Source: Bacillota bacterium
GTDB taxonomy: Bacteria > Bacillota > Clostridia > Lachnospirales > Lachnospiraceae
DNA: 64,000 nucleotides
Direction of reading: 5' to 3'
Assembly (NCBI GenBank): GCA_023395555.1
Contig: JAEWYQ010000076.1
Span: forward strand, 10,989-74,988
The position numbers were made by a program, and so were the translations under genes. Below are positions 17,416 to 26,750 of this stretch, piece after piece; the stretch's first letter is position 1, and the number at the start of each line of letters is the position of its first letter. The notes below the pieces were generated by a model. The model was not told the DNA's origin. It was given only the letters and a program-made list of their open reading frames with translations, and did no database searches.

Positions 17416-19716
17416 ATGGAAAGAGCACAGGATAAAACAATTAAAAAATTTAATTCACGAATGCAAGCAAAACTATTGCTTGTATTTTGTGTTATTACTC
17501 TCCTGTTATTTGGGCTGATGGGACGGATGGTCTATATCATGCAGACCAGAGGTGACCAGTACACTAAATCTGTATTGTCAAAACAAACTTATGTAAGCAA
17601 GGTGCTTCCTTACAAGAGAGGGGATATCACCGACCGGAACGGGACGGTGCTGGCCAGAAGCGAACTCCAGTACCGGCTGATTCTGAATCCCCGGCTGCTG
17701 CTGGAGGATAAGCAGGAGTGTATCGATGTGACACAGCTGGCCTTGCAGGAGGGCTTCGCTGTTACCCAGGAGGAATTTAATAAAATACTGGAGGAAAAAG
17801 CTGATAAACAGTATGTGATTGTGCGCAAGAAGCTTAAGCATGAGGATGTGAAAAGCTTTGAAGCAAAGGTTGAGGCGCATAACAAAGTAAAAGGGAATAA
17901 AGCCATTTCCGGTGTGACCTTCGAGGAGGAATATGTGCGAAGTTATCCCTATGGTGCTCTGGCCTGTGATATTCTGGGATTTACCTCGGCGGATGATACG
18001 GGCTATTGGGGGATTGAAGAATACTATAACCGGGAATTGAATGGAACCAACGGAAGAGAATACGGGTATTATGATGCGGATCTGAATATAGAGCGGATTA
18101 TTAAGAAGGCGGTTAATGGCAATACGGTAATCAGTACCATTGATGCCAATGCCCAGCGGATTATACAGAAGCATATTACCCAGTTCAACAAGGATTTCGG
18201 CAGTCTGAGTATCGGCGTGCTGATTATGGATCCCAATAACGGAGAAATTATTGCAATGGCTTCGAATCAGGAGTATGATCTGAATAATCCCAGAAGCCTG
18301 GAAGGCATTCTGTCGGAAACGGAGCTGGCCGGCATGTCCGAGGAAGAGAAGACTGAGGCTCTGAATGCCATGTGGAAGAATGATGTTATTACCAGCGGCT
18401 TTGAACCAGGTTCTACCTTTAAGCCGATTACCATTGCCGCGGGAATGGAAGAGGGGACCTTGTCCGAGGATGATCACTTCCTTTGTGACGGGTCGGAGAA
18501 TATTCTTGGAGTTCCCATTGCCTGCAGCAACAAGCGCGGGCATGGCGATCTCAATCTGACCCAGACCTTGATGAAGTCCTGCAACGATGCCCTGATGCAG
18601 ATTGTTGACAGGGAGGGGAGGGACATCTTCTACCGTTATCAGAACAGCTTTGGCTTTGGGAGAAAGACGGGTATTGATCTTCCGGGAGAAGGAACCGGCA
18701 TTACTATGACGAAGGATGCCCTTAATCCGGTGGAGCTGGCAACCAGCAGCTTCGGCCAGGGATTTACTGTTACCATGATGCAGCTGGCGGCGGCCTATTC
18801 CTCTCTTGTAAACGGCGGATATTATTACCAACCCCATATTGTTAAGAAGATTGTGAATGCCAGCGGTGCAACCGTGAAGGAGACAGACAAGCTTCTGGTA
18901 CGTCAGACGGTATCGGAGAAAACCTCTGATTTTATACAAAACGCAATGTATCTGACGGTGGAAGAAGGAACCGCACAAGGTGCCAAGGTAGAAGGCTATG
19001 CCGTAGGAGGCAAGACCGGTACAGCCCAGAAGCTTCCCCGTGCCGCCAAGACCTATGTAGTATCCTTTGTAGGCGCAGTTCCTGCCATTAATCCTGAAAT
19101 GGTTATCTATGTGATGATTGATGAACCCCAGAATGTGGAGAAACAGGCGGACAGCTCTATTGCCACAACCTTTGCCAGCAGAATCATGAAGGAATTGCTG
19201 CCGGCACTGGGCATTTATCCGGATGGTGAGATTGATTATCTGCTCCCGTCAGAAGAAAATACAGGTGAAAATGCGGGACAGGGCAGTTCTCAGGGAGAGA
19301 TTTCCCAAGGGAATACATCGGGAGAAGGCAATTCCCAGGGAGGCAGCTCTCAGGGAGGCAATTCCCAGGGAAATACGTCAGGAGAAGGCGGTTCTCAGGG
19401 AAGTAATTCTCAAGGAAATGGAAATACATCAGGAGAGAGCAGCTCCCAGGGAAGCGATTCCCCGGGGAATACATCGGGGGAAAACAACTCCCAGGGAGAT
19501 AATTCAGGCGAGGGTACTCCTCAGGGGAATGCTTCCCCGGACGATGGAGCTTCCGGAACAGAGCCGTCGGATAATTCGGGAGAAGGACTGCCTTCAGAGG
19601 ATGAGACCGGCCTTTCGGAGGAAGAAGGAGAAGGAATTCCTGCAGAGGGAGGTACTCCGGGTGAGGATGAAATCCCTTATGAGGATGAGTTCAATGCGGA
19701 TGCTTTGAGCGATTAA
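17416..19716 (+). CDS. pbpB: Division-specific class B penicillin-binding protein (PBP2B/FtsI type) with Ser/Gly/Gln-rich tail
   Basis: Septal transpeptidase that cross-links peptidoglycan with FtsW. One membrane helix follows a short basic N-terminus; a PBP dimerisation domain starts at RGDITDRNGTVLA; the transpeptidase domain has SxxK in EPGSTFKPITIA, SCN in KSCNDALMQ, and KTG in GGKTGTAQK. No PASTA repeat is present. Instead the last 150 residues are a low-complexity, acidic extracellular tail full of SQGN and SGEG units. I favour ATG 17416, 8 bases after GAGGT; ATGs at 17398/17401 and TTG 17383 are in frame upstream. Neighbours ftsL and spoVD match the B. subtilis order. Confidence 0.93.
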   Translation: MERAQDKTIKKFNSRMQAKLLLVFCVITLLLFGLMGRMVYIMQTRGDQYTKSVLSKQTYVSKVLPYKRGDITDRNGTVLARSELQYRLILNPRLLLEDKQECIDVTQLALQEGFAVTQEEFNKILEEKADKQYVIVRKKLKHEDVKSFEAKVEAHNKVKGNKAISGVTFEEEYVRSYPYGALACDILGFTSADDTGYWGIEEYYNRELNGTNGREYGYYDADLNIERIIKKAVNGNTVISTIDANAQRIIQKHITQFNKDFGSLSIGVLIMDPNNGEIIAMASNQEYDLNNPRSLEGILSETELAGMSEEEKTEALNAMWKNDVITSGFEPGSTFKPITIAAGMEEGTLSEDDHFLCDGSENILGVPIACSNKRGHGDLNLTQTLMKSCNDALMQIVDREGRDIFYRYQNSFGFGRKTGIDLPGEGTGITMTKDALNPVELATSSFGQGFTVTMMQLAAAYSSLVNGGYYYQPHIVKKIVNASGATVKETDKLLVRQTVSEKTSDFIQNAMYLTVEEGTAQGAKVEGYAVGGKTGTAQKLPRAAKTYVVSFVGAVPAINPEMVIYVMIDEPQNVEKQADSSIATTFASRIMKELLPALGIYPDGEIDYLLPSEENTGENAGQGSSQGEISQGNTSGEGNSQGGSSQGGNSQGNTSGEGGSQGSNSQGNGNTSGESSSQGSDSPGNTSGENNSQGDNSGEGTPQGNASPDDGASGTEPSDNSGEGLPSEDETGLSEEEGEGIPAEGGTPGEDEIPYEDEFNADALSD
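19261..19545 (+). repeat. Imperfect repeats encoding a Ser/Gly/Asn/Gln-rich tail
   Basis: Variants of the unit CAGGGAGGCAATTCCCAGGG and GGAAATACATCGGGAGAA recur about a dozen times, encoding SQGN/SQGS/NTSGEG peptides. The units drift in sequence but keep frame, consistent with slippage or unequal recombination under selection for composition. A more acidic, less regular segment follows to the stop. Confidence 0.85.
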
Positions 19717-19761
19717 TACAGGTTATGGCCTCCTTTATCGGAATTGTTGAATAAACACAAC

Positions 19762-19790
19762 TTGTTTGTAATAAAATGAAACGATAAGAT
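19762..19790 (+). promoter_or_regulatory. Candidate promoter of spoVD
   Basis: TTGTTT (19762-19767), 17 bases, TAAGAT (19785-19790), between the two transpeptidase genes. The same TTGTTT-N15-GATAAGAT layout occurs before codY. Right after it a perfect 6-bp hairpin (AAAGGT-GAT-ACCTTT, 19793-19807) lies in the leader. Sigma-factor type is uncertain; B. subtilis spoVD uses sigma E, but the match to that consensus here is weak. Confidence 0.35.
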
Positions 19791-19822
19791 ATAAAGGTGA
19801 TACCTTTCAAGGGTATGGGTAT

Positions 19823-21772
19823 ATGGCTAAAAACAGAACCTATCACAGAAGAAACGTATTGGTGGTGGTTACCGTTGTATTTCTCGCCGCCCTCATACTG
19901 GTTGGCCGGCTGGGATATCTGATGATAATGAAATCGGAGGATTATGCCGCCAGGGCAAAGGAGCTCCATGAACGGGAGCGGGCCATCAAGGCAGCGAGAG
20001 GAATTATCTACGATGCCAACGGGAAAGCAATTGCTACGAATAAGCCGGTTTGTACCATATCAGTAATTCATGCCCAGATAACCGATCCGGAGCGGGTAAT
20101 TACCCTTCTGTCCGCGGAATTGGGGTTAAGTGAAGAAAAAGTAAGAAAAAGAGTGGAGAAACGCTCCTCCATCGAAAGGATTAAATCCAATGTAGATAAG
20201 TCAATTGCAGATAAAATCAGAGAATACGATTTGGACGGGGTCATGGTGGATGAGGATTACAAGAGATATTATCCCTATGATTCCCTTGCCTCCAAGGTAA
20301 TCGGCTTTACCGGAAGTGACAATCAGGGCATCATCGGCCTGGAGGTAAAATACGATGAAATCCTCAAAGGGATTGACGGAACCATACTCACTCTCACAAC
20401 GGCTTATGGCGTGGAGATAGAGAATGCCGCCGAGGACCGGATCGAGCCTCAGCCCGGCAATGATCTGTATATCAGTCTGGATATGAACATCCAGCAGTAT
20501 GCCCAGCAGGCCGCCCTGAAGGTAATGGAGGCAAAGCAGGCCTCCAATGTGAAGCTGATCGTGATGAATCCCCAGAACGGTGAGCTGATGGCTATGGTAA
20601 ATGTGCCGGAATTCAATCTGAATGATCCTTACACCCTTATTCAGGAGATCGCCGAGGATTACCAGGGGCAGGTGCTGACCGACCAGAAGAAAAATGATTT
20701 GCTGAACGGGATGTGGCGGAATGCCTGTATCAGCGATACCTACGAACCGGGTTCCTCCTTCAAGATCATAACAGCCACCGCCGCGCTGGAGGAGCATGTG
20801 GTTAAGCTGACGGACCGGTTCTACTGTCCCGGCTACAAGAAAGTGGAGGATCGGATCATCCGCTGCCACAAGGCAGGGGGGCACGGAAGCCAGGATTTTG
20901 TGGAGGGAATAAAGAATTCCTGCAACCCTGTGTTCATGGAAATCGGAGCCAGGGTGGGTGTGGAAAAGATGTATGAGTATTTTAAGAAGCTGGGATTATT
21001 CCAGAAGACCGGGGTGGATCTGCCGGGAGAGGCTAACTCGATTATGCATAAACCCGACAAGGTAGGCGTGGTAGAGCTGGCAACCGTATCCTTCGGCCAG
21101 TCTTTCCAGATTACCCCGCTGCAATTAATGGTAGCAACCAGTGCCGTGGTAAACGGAGGCACCCTTGTCACTCCCCATCTGGGAGTGGAAGTCCGGTCAT
21201 CGGACGGCAGCAGGATATGGGAGCTGGATTACAAGACCAGCACACAGGCCGTATCAAAGGAGACCTCTGAGACCATGAAGGAGCTGCTGGAAGCGGTGGT
21301 TTCAGACGGAACAGGAAAGCGGGCCTATCTTCCGGGCTTTCGGATCGGAGGAAAGACGGCAACCTCGGAGAAGCTGCCCAGAAGCAGCAATCAATACATC
21401 TCCTCCTTCATAGGCTTTGCCCCTGCCGACAATCCCCAGGTAATCGCCATGGTATTGATTGAAGATCCGGTAGGAATTTATTACGGCGGCACTATCGCGG
21501 CACCGGTCATCGCATCCCTGTTTGACAATATACTCCCCTATCTGGGTATTGAGGAAAGATATTCGGAAGCGGAGATTGCCAAATACAATATCGGCACCTT
21601 CGAGATGCCGGATTTCTTAGGAAAGTCAAAGAAGGAAGTAAAAGATATGCTGAAGATCTATGATTTCGGAGAGCTGTATTCCCTGGGCGAAGGGGAGACG
21701 GTAACAGAGCAGTTCCCGCTGTCAGGGGAAACGGTAAATAAAGACAGTGATCTAATCTTATATTTTGAATAA
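19823..21772 (+). CDS. spoVD: SpoVD-like class B penicillin-binding protein with one PASTA domain
   Basis: A 649-residue bitopic transpeptidase: membrane helix at about 12-32, dimerisation domain from RGIIYDANGKAIA, transpeptidase SxxK in EPGSSFKIITA, SCN in KNSCNPVFMEIG, and a single C-terminal PASTA domain (about 590-649, EMPDFLGKSKKEVKDML). In B. subtilis SpoVD makes spore cortex with SpoVE; the single PASTA and position after pbpB support that assignment, though in some clostridia the paralogue may serve growth. The third motif reads KTA (K511-T512-A513) rather than KTG. It could alternatively be a second vegetative PBP2. Confidence 0.82.
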   Translation: MAKNRTYHRRNVLVVVTVVFLAALILVGRLGYLMIMKSEDYAARAKELHERERAIKAARGIIYDANGKAIATNKPVCTISVIHAQITDPERVITLLSAELGLSEEKVRKRVEKRSSIERIKSNVDKSIADKIREYDLDGVMVDEDYKRYYPYDSLASKVIGFTGSDNQGIIGLEVKYDEILKGIDGTILTLTTAYGVEIENAAEDRIEPQPGNDLYISLDMNIQQYAQQAALKVMEAKQASNVKLIVMNPQNGELMAMVNVPEFNLNDPYTLIQEIAEDYQGQVLTDQKKNDLLNGMWRNACISDTYEPGSSFKIITATAALEEHVVKLTDRFYCPGYKKVEDRIIRCHKAGGHGSQDFVEGIKNSCNPVFMEIGARVGVEKMYEYFKKLGLFQKTGVDLPGEANSIMHKPDKVGVVELATVSFGQSFQITPLQLMVATSAVVNGGTLVTPHLGVEVRSSDGSRIWELDYKTSTQAVSKETSETMKELLEAVVSDGTGKRAYLPGFRIGGKTATSEKLPRSSNQYISSFIGFAPADNPQVIAMVLIEDPVGIYYGGTIAAPVIASLFDNILPYLGIEERYSEAEIAKYNIGTFEMPDFLGKSKKEVKDMLKIYDFGELYSLGEGETVTEQFPLSGETVNKDSDLILYFE

Positions 21773-21847
21773 ATACCAATGAATGATGCCAATTACTGGC
21801 GGATGGGATCAAAGGAAGACGCAGCCCATCTAAGAATGGAGGACACT

Positions 21848-22816
21848 ATGAATTTTTCTGAATTTAAAGTAATATTACCCGTAATCATCTCCTTCGGTGT
21901 ATGTGCAATACTCTGCCCGCTGCTGATTCCCTTTTTGAAAAAGCTGAAATTCGGACAGTATATCCGGGAGGAAGGACCCAAATCACATCAGAAAAAATCC
22001 GGTACTCCAACCATGGGCGGAATTGTTATCGTACTCAGTATAGCAATCACCTGTTTATTATATATCAAGGATTATAAGGAGATCGTTCCGGTTTTATTTG
22101 TGACCATCGGTTTCGGTATCATTGGTTTTATGGATGATTATCTCAAGGTGGTCATGAAGAGGAATATGGGACTTCGGGCATGGCAGAAGCTGGTGGGGCA
22201 GATCCTGGTAACTGCGGTGTTTGGGTTTTATCTTGACCGCTATACAGAGATCGGAACACAGATGCTAATTCCCTTTTCCGGAGGAAAGTATCTGGATATC
22301 TCCTATTTGTTCGTCCCCTTCTTTCTAATCGTTGTTCTCGGAACGGTGAACGGCTCCAATTTTACAGATGGGCTGGACGGACTGGAATCCAGTGTCACCG
22401 TCCTGATTGCCACCTTCTTTACGGTGGTTGCCATCGGATTGCAGAGCAATCTGTCTCCCATCACCGGCGCGGTAGCAGGAAGCCTGATGGCCTTCTTATT
22501 ATATAATGTGTATCCCGCCAAGGTCTTCATGGGGGATACCGGCTCCCTGGCTCTGGGTGGCTTTGTGGCTGCGACGGCCTTCATGCTGCAGATGCCTTTG
22601 TTTATTATTTTAGTTGCTTTTATTTACCTGATGGAGATTATATCGGTAATCCTCCAGGTGGGTTATTTTAAATTAACCGGAGGCAGGCGTATCTTTAAAA
22701 TGGCGCCCATCCACCATCATTTTGAATTAATGGGCTGGTCGGAGACCAGGGTAGTGGCGGTGTTTTCAATTATTACAGCGATTCTCTGTCTCATTGCACT
22801 CATGGGCATCAGCTAG
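21848..22816 (+). CDS. mraY: Phospho-N-acetylmuramoyl-pentapeptide transferase
   Basis: Makes lipid I by moving phospho-MurNAc-pentapeptide from UDP onto undecaprenyl phosphate. A polytopic membrane protein of about ten helices with the signatures GTPTMGG, FMDDYLK (catalytic Asp pair), NFTDGLDGL and the His motif PIHHHFEL. ATG 21848, 5 bases after GGAGG, gives 322 residues, as normal; an in-frame ATG at 21779 just after spoVD would add an unlikely hydrophilic leader. Confidence 0.97.
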   Translation: MNFSEFKVILPVIISFGVCAILCPLLIPFLKKLKFGQYIREEGPKSHQKKSGTPTMGGIVIVLSIAITCLLYIKDYKEIVPVLFVTIGFGIIGFMDDYLKVVMKRNMGLRAWQKLVGQILVTAVFGFYLDRYTEIGTQMLIPFSGGKYLDISYLFVPFFLIVVLGTVNGSNFTDGLDGLESSVTVLIATFFTVVAIGLQSNLSPITGAVAGSLMAFLLYNVYPAKVFMGDTGSLALGGFVAATAFMLQMPLFIILVAFIYLMEIISVILQVGYFKLTGGRRIFKMAPIHHHFELMGWSETRVVAVFSIITAILCLIALMGIS

Positions 22817-22842
22817 ACACAGAAGAAAGGCAAGGATATTTT

Positions 22843-24219
22843 ATGGAATTAAAGAATAAGAAGGTTCTGGTGTTCGGAGCAGGAAAAAGCGGTGTTTCCG
22901 CAACAAGACTGCTGCAGAGGCAGGAGGCGGATGTAATATTATATGATTCCAATACAGAGCTTACCTGTAAGGATTTTAAGGATCAATTCAATACGGAGCA
23001 GCATTTTACCCTGGTTACGGGAGAGCTTCCCGAGGAGGTGATTGCCTCTTTGGAGCTTATGGTAATCAGTCCGGGTGTGGCGCTGGAGCATCCCCAGGTG
23101 GTACGGATTCGGGAAGCGCAGGTACCGGTATGGGGAGAGATTGAGCTTGCCTACCGCTATGCCAGGGGAAGGATTATCGGGATCACGGGGACCAACGGCA
23201 AGACCTCTACCACGACCCTGGTAGGAGAGATCATGAATACCTATTTTGACGACGTTCATGTGGTCGGCAATATTGGAAGTCCCTTCACTGACATCGCTAT
23301 GGAGACGACCCCGGGATCTATTTCCGTTATCGAGCTCTCCAGCTTTCAGCTGGAGACCATCCATGAGTTCCGGCCGGATGTCAGCGCGATTTTGAATATC
23401 ACTCCGGATCATCTGAACCGTCACCATACTATGGAGAATTATATTGCTATGAAGGAAAACATAGCAAAAAATCAGACCATGTCCCAGGTCTGTGTATTGA
23501 ACTATGAGGATGGAATATTGCGGGAGATGGCGGGAAGGCTGAACACCCGGATTATATTTTACAGCAGTCTCAGGAGGCTGGAGGAGGGTCTGTACCTGGA
23601 GGGTGAAGATATCTTCTACAGTGCCGGGGGCCGCAGGGAGCTTGTGGTCAATACGGGCCAGCTGAAGGTGCTGGGCAGACATATGTATGAGAATATGATG
23701 GCTGCCGTGGCAATGGCATTGTCTGTGGGTGTGCCCGTGGATTTCATCCGCACTGCCCTGGTGAATTTTCGCGCGGTGGAGCATCGGATCGAATATGTGG
23801 AAACCATTGATGGCGTAACCTATTATAATGACTCGAAGGGAACCAACCCCGACGCTTCCATCAAAGCGGTTCAGGCAATGAGAACGCCGACCATAGTCAT
23901 CGGAGGAGGTTATGATAAGGAGATCCCCTTTGACGGCTGGATTGAGGCTTTTGACGGAAAGGTAAAATGCCTTGTTCTCCTGGGGCAGACCAGGGATCAG
24001 ATTGCCGAGACGGCAAGACGGCATGGCTTTCATAATATCATTATGGCGGAGAGCTTGCAGGAAGCGGTGCAAATCAGCGCCGGGGCCGCACAGCCGGGGG
24101 ATTCGGTTCTCCTGTCGCCGGCCTGCGCCAGCTGGGGAATGTTTGAGAATTATGAGCAGCGGGGCAATTTATTTAAGAAATACGTAAGGGCGTTAATGCC
24201 CGGGGCGAAGGAAATGTGA
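22843..24219 (+). CDS. murD: UDP-N-acetylmuramoyl-L-alanine--D-glutamate ligase
   Basis: Cytoplasmic ATP-dependent ligase adding D-Glu to UDP-MurNAc-L-Ala. Three Mur domains: N-terminal UDP-binding Rossmann (VLVFGAGKSGVSA), central ATPase with GITGTNGKTSTTTL and NITPDHLNRH, and a C-terminal domain with the conserved HRIEYVETIDGVTYYNDSKG. Length 458 is normal. It follows mraY by 26 bases in the usual dcw order, but murE, which should act next, is absent here. Confidence 0.97.
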   Translation: MELKNKKVLVFGAGKSGVSATRLLQRQEADVILYDSNTELTCKDFKDQFNTEQHFTLVTGELPEEVIASLELMVISPGVALEHPQVVRIREAQVPVWGEIELAYRYARGRIIGITGTNGKTSTTTLVGEIMNTYFDDVHVVGNIGSPFTDIAMETTPGSISVIELSSFQLETIHEFRPDVSAILNITPDHLNRHHTMENYIAMKENIAKNQTMSQVCVLNYEDGILREMAGRLNTRIIFYSSLRRLEEGLYLEGEDIFYSAGGRRELVVNTGQLKVLGRHMYENMMAAVAMALSVGVPVDFIRTALVNFRAVEHRIEYVETIDGVTYYNDSKGTNPDASIKAVQAMRTPTIVIGGGYDKEIPFDGWIEAFDGKVKCLVLLGQTRDQIAETARRHGFHNIIMAESLQEAVQISAGAAQPGDSVLLSPACASWGMFENYEQRGNLFKKYVRALMPGAKEM

Positions 24220-24242
24220 CAGATTAAGTTGGGAGTGCGGAT

Positions 24243-25385
24243 ATGGCCAGAACAGCGGGAGAAGTGAATAAAAGAAAAATGCATAGCTATTATGATTACA
24301 GTCTGCTCTTTCTCATACTGTTTTTGGTATGTTTCGGACTGGTCATGATTTACAGCACCAGCTCCTATAATGCCCAGAGGACTCAGGGAGATGCCACCCA
24401 CTATCTGCAAAGGCAGGCGCTGTTTGCAGGTGCGGGAATCCTGATTATGATCTTTGTGTCTAAGATTGATTACCGGGTTTATATTACGAAGCTGCCGGTG
24501 ATCCGGCTGAGACCGGTGGTTATTCTGTATTTTCTGTGTGCCGCGCTGCAGATGTATGTTCTTATCTTCGGCCCGCTGGTCAAGGGTTCCAGGCGCTGGA
24601 TCGATCTGGGCTCCCTGGGGCGTTTTCAGCCCTCGGAGCTGACGAAGATCGCGGTCATTTTGTTTACTGCCTACATAGTGAATCTGGCTCCCAAGAAGCT
24701 GGATAAGTTCACCGGATTTTTGCGCGTTGTGCTGTTTATTGCACCGCTGATGCTCTTAATTGTAGTAGAGAATTTCTCCACAGCCTTGATTGCAGGAATT
24801 ATCATGGTTGCTATCTGCTTTGTTGCCAGCAGGAAGAAGTTTTATTTTATTATTTCCGGAGCATTGCTGGCGGGGGGGGGAGCCGTCTTTATCATTCTGG
24901 AGCCTTACCGTTTTGAACGAATTGATATCTGGCTTAATGTGGAGACCCATCCCAAGGGCTATCAGATCCTCCAGGGGCTGTATGCCATTGCCTCCGGCGG
25001 TGTCTTTGGAAAGGGATTGGGAGAGAGTATGCAGAAGCTGGGCTTCATTCCTGAATCCCATAACGATATGATCTTCTCGGTGATTTGCGAGGAGTTGGGT
25101 CTTTTTGGGGCCTTCGCCCTAATTCTTCTTTTTCTGCTGCTGATCTGGCGCATCTTTATCATAGCCATCAATGCGGTGGATTTATATGGAGGGTTAATTG
25201 CTACCGGCGTGCTGGCACATATTGCATTCCAGGTATTGATTAATATAGCAGTGGTAACGAGCACTATTCCCACAACGGGAATTCCGCTGCCGTTTATCAG
25301 CTACGGAGGCAGCTCGGTTATGGTGATCCTCTTTGAGATGGGGATTGTACTGAGCGTATCCAATCAGATCAAAGGAGAGCGCTGA
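24243..25385 (+). CDS. ftsW: SEDS-family peptidoglycan polymerase (FtsW/SpoVE)
   Basis: Lipid II polymerase of the SEDS family that partners with a class B PBP. It has about ten membrane helices, and the signatures GSRRWIDLGSLGRFQPSE and GIPLPFISYGGSS that define FtsW/RodA/SpoVE. Length 380. Its place after murD, where B. subtilis has spoVE, leaves open whether it serves vegetative septation, the cortex (with SpoVD), or both; two PBPs but one SEDS gene occur in this cluster. Confidence 0.93.
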   Translation: MARTAGEVNKRKMHSYYDYSLLFLILFLVCFGLVMIYSTSSYNAQRTQGDATHYLQRQALFAGAGILIMIFVSKIDYRVYITKLPVIRLRPVVILYFLCAALQMYVLIFGPLVKGSRRWIDLGSLGRFQPSELTKIAVILFTAYIVNLAPKKLDKFTGFLRVVLFIAPLMLLIVVENFSTALIAGIIMVAICFVASRKKFYFIISGALLAGGGAVFIILEPYRFERIDIWLNVETHPKGYQILQGLYAIASGGVFGKGLGESMQKLGFIPESHNDMIFSVICEELGLFGAFALILLFLLLIWRIFIIAINAVDLYGGLIATGVLAHIAFQVLINIAVVTSTIPTTGIPLPFISYGGSSVMVILFEMGIVLSVSNQIKGER

Positions 25386-25455
25386 AGAGGAATTCACGCG
25401 GACAAGTCCGAAAACATATAGTGTAGTATATTTCCTACAGCGTCTGAGGTGTGCT

Positions 25456-26727
25456 ATGTCAAGTATCGAGGTCATAGGCGGTAAGCAGTTAAAAGGTGAG
25501 CTTAACATACAAGGTTCAAAAAATGCAGCATTACCTGTAATTGCTGCTACTATTTTGAACAAGGGAACTACAGTACTGAAGAATTGCCCCAAAATACGGG
25601 ATGTATGCCATATGGTGAACATACTGCGTGAGCTGGGATGCGCGGCTTACTGGGAGGGCAATACCCTTTATGTGGACAGCAGGGATTCCTCAGTCACCTC
25701 GGTTCCCGAGGAATTTGTTACGAAGATGCGAAGCTCCATTCTCTTCCTGGGCGCACTGCTGGGCAGGCACCATGAGGTTACCATTGCTTATCCGGGAGGC
25801 TGCTCCATTGGAAAGCGTCCCATTGATTATCATTTAAAAGCCATCGGAAAAATGAATGTGACTCAGGAATTCACCGGTGAGAATGAGAATATGATTCATT
25901 GTACCTCGCCCCAGATTCTTGGAAATGATATCTTCCTGGAGTTTCCCAGCGTTGGGGCAACACAGAATGTAATTCTGACCGCGGTGCTTTCCGAGGGCAC
26001 CACCAGAATCTTCAATGCGGCCAGGGAGCCGGAGGTCATAGAGGTATGCCGGTATCTGAACAGTGCCGGAGCGAAGATCCGGGGTGAGGGCGGTGCCTTT
26101 ATCGAGATCCGGGGAGTGGAAGCCCTCCATGATGTGGAGTTTGTCCTGTCCTCAGACCGGATTGTGGCAGGAACCTACATGGCGGCCATAGCCGGGGCAG
26201 GAGGGGAAGCCACGTTGATCAATGCTCCTGCCGGACACCTGGAATCAACCATCCGTATCTTGAGAAAGATCGGATGCGCCATTGATACCACGGAAGATAC
26301 GATAAAGGTATGTATGAAAAAGAGAGCAAAGGCGCTGGATATGCTTAAGACCCAGCCCTACCCGGGATTTCCTACGGATATGCAGTCGCAGATGATGTCT
26401 GTGCTATGCCTGGCGGATGGGGAAAGCACCATTATGGAGGAGATTTTTGAATCGCGTTTTCAGACTGTGGAAGAGCTTCAAAAGATGGGAGCCCTGATCC
26501 GCATAGAGGATGAGAATAAAAAAGCAGTGATTACAGGAGTGAAGGAGCTTAAGGGGGCCGCGGTAGAGGCCCGTGACCTGCGGGGGGGAGCCGCGCTGGT
26601 GATTGCCGGACTCTGTGCCCGGGGCACCACAATAATCCGGGACGCCACAAGCATAGAGCGGGGGTATGAGAATATCTGCCGGGATCTGGAGCTGCTGGGC
26701 GCCGAAATAAGATACTGCAGTGTATAG
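25456..26727 (+). CDS. murA: UDP-N-acetylglucosamine 1-carboxyvinyltransferase
   Basis: First committed step of peptidoglycan synthesis: adds enolpyruvate from PEP to UDP-GlcNAc. The N-terminus shows GSKNAALPVIAA with the catalytic Lys-Asn; the fosfomycin-sensitive active-site Cys lies in YPGGCSIGKRPID; the second half has FPTDMQSQMMS and a closing DLRGGAALVIAGL. Length 423 is normal. GAGGTG lies 5 bases before the ATG. MurA in the dcw cluster between ftsW and divIB is usual for Clostridia. Confidence 0.97.
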   Translation: MSSIEVIGGKQLKGELNIQGSKNAALPVIAATILNKGTTVLKNCPKIRDVCHMVNILRELGCAAYWEGNTLYVDSRDSSVTSVPEEFVTKMRSSILFLGALLGRHHEVTIAYPGGCSIGKRPIDYHLKAIGKMNVTQEFTGENENMIHCTSPQILGNDIFLEFPSVGATQNVILTAVLSEGTTRIFNAAREPEVIEVCRYLNSAGAKIRGEGGAFIEIRGVEALHDVEFVLSSDRIVAGTYMAAIAGAGGEATLINAPAGHLESTIRILRKIGCAIDTTEDTIKVCMKKRAKALDMLKTQPYPGFPTDMQSQMMSVLCLADGESTIMEEIFESRFQTVEELQKMGALIRIEDENKKAVITGVKELKGAAVEARDLRGGAALVIAGLCARGTTIIRDATSIERGYENICRDLELLGAEIRYCSV

Positions 26728-26750
26728 TCAAATACTATGGGAGCAACAGG

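Noticed and set aside
17578..18978. 466-codon open frame opposite pbpB
   Set aside because: Antisense to the transpeptidase domain; no recognisable motifs or ribosome-binding site.
22939..24072. 377-codon open frame opposite murD
   Set aside because: Antisense shadow of a conserved gene.
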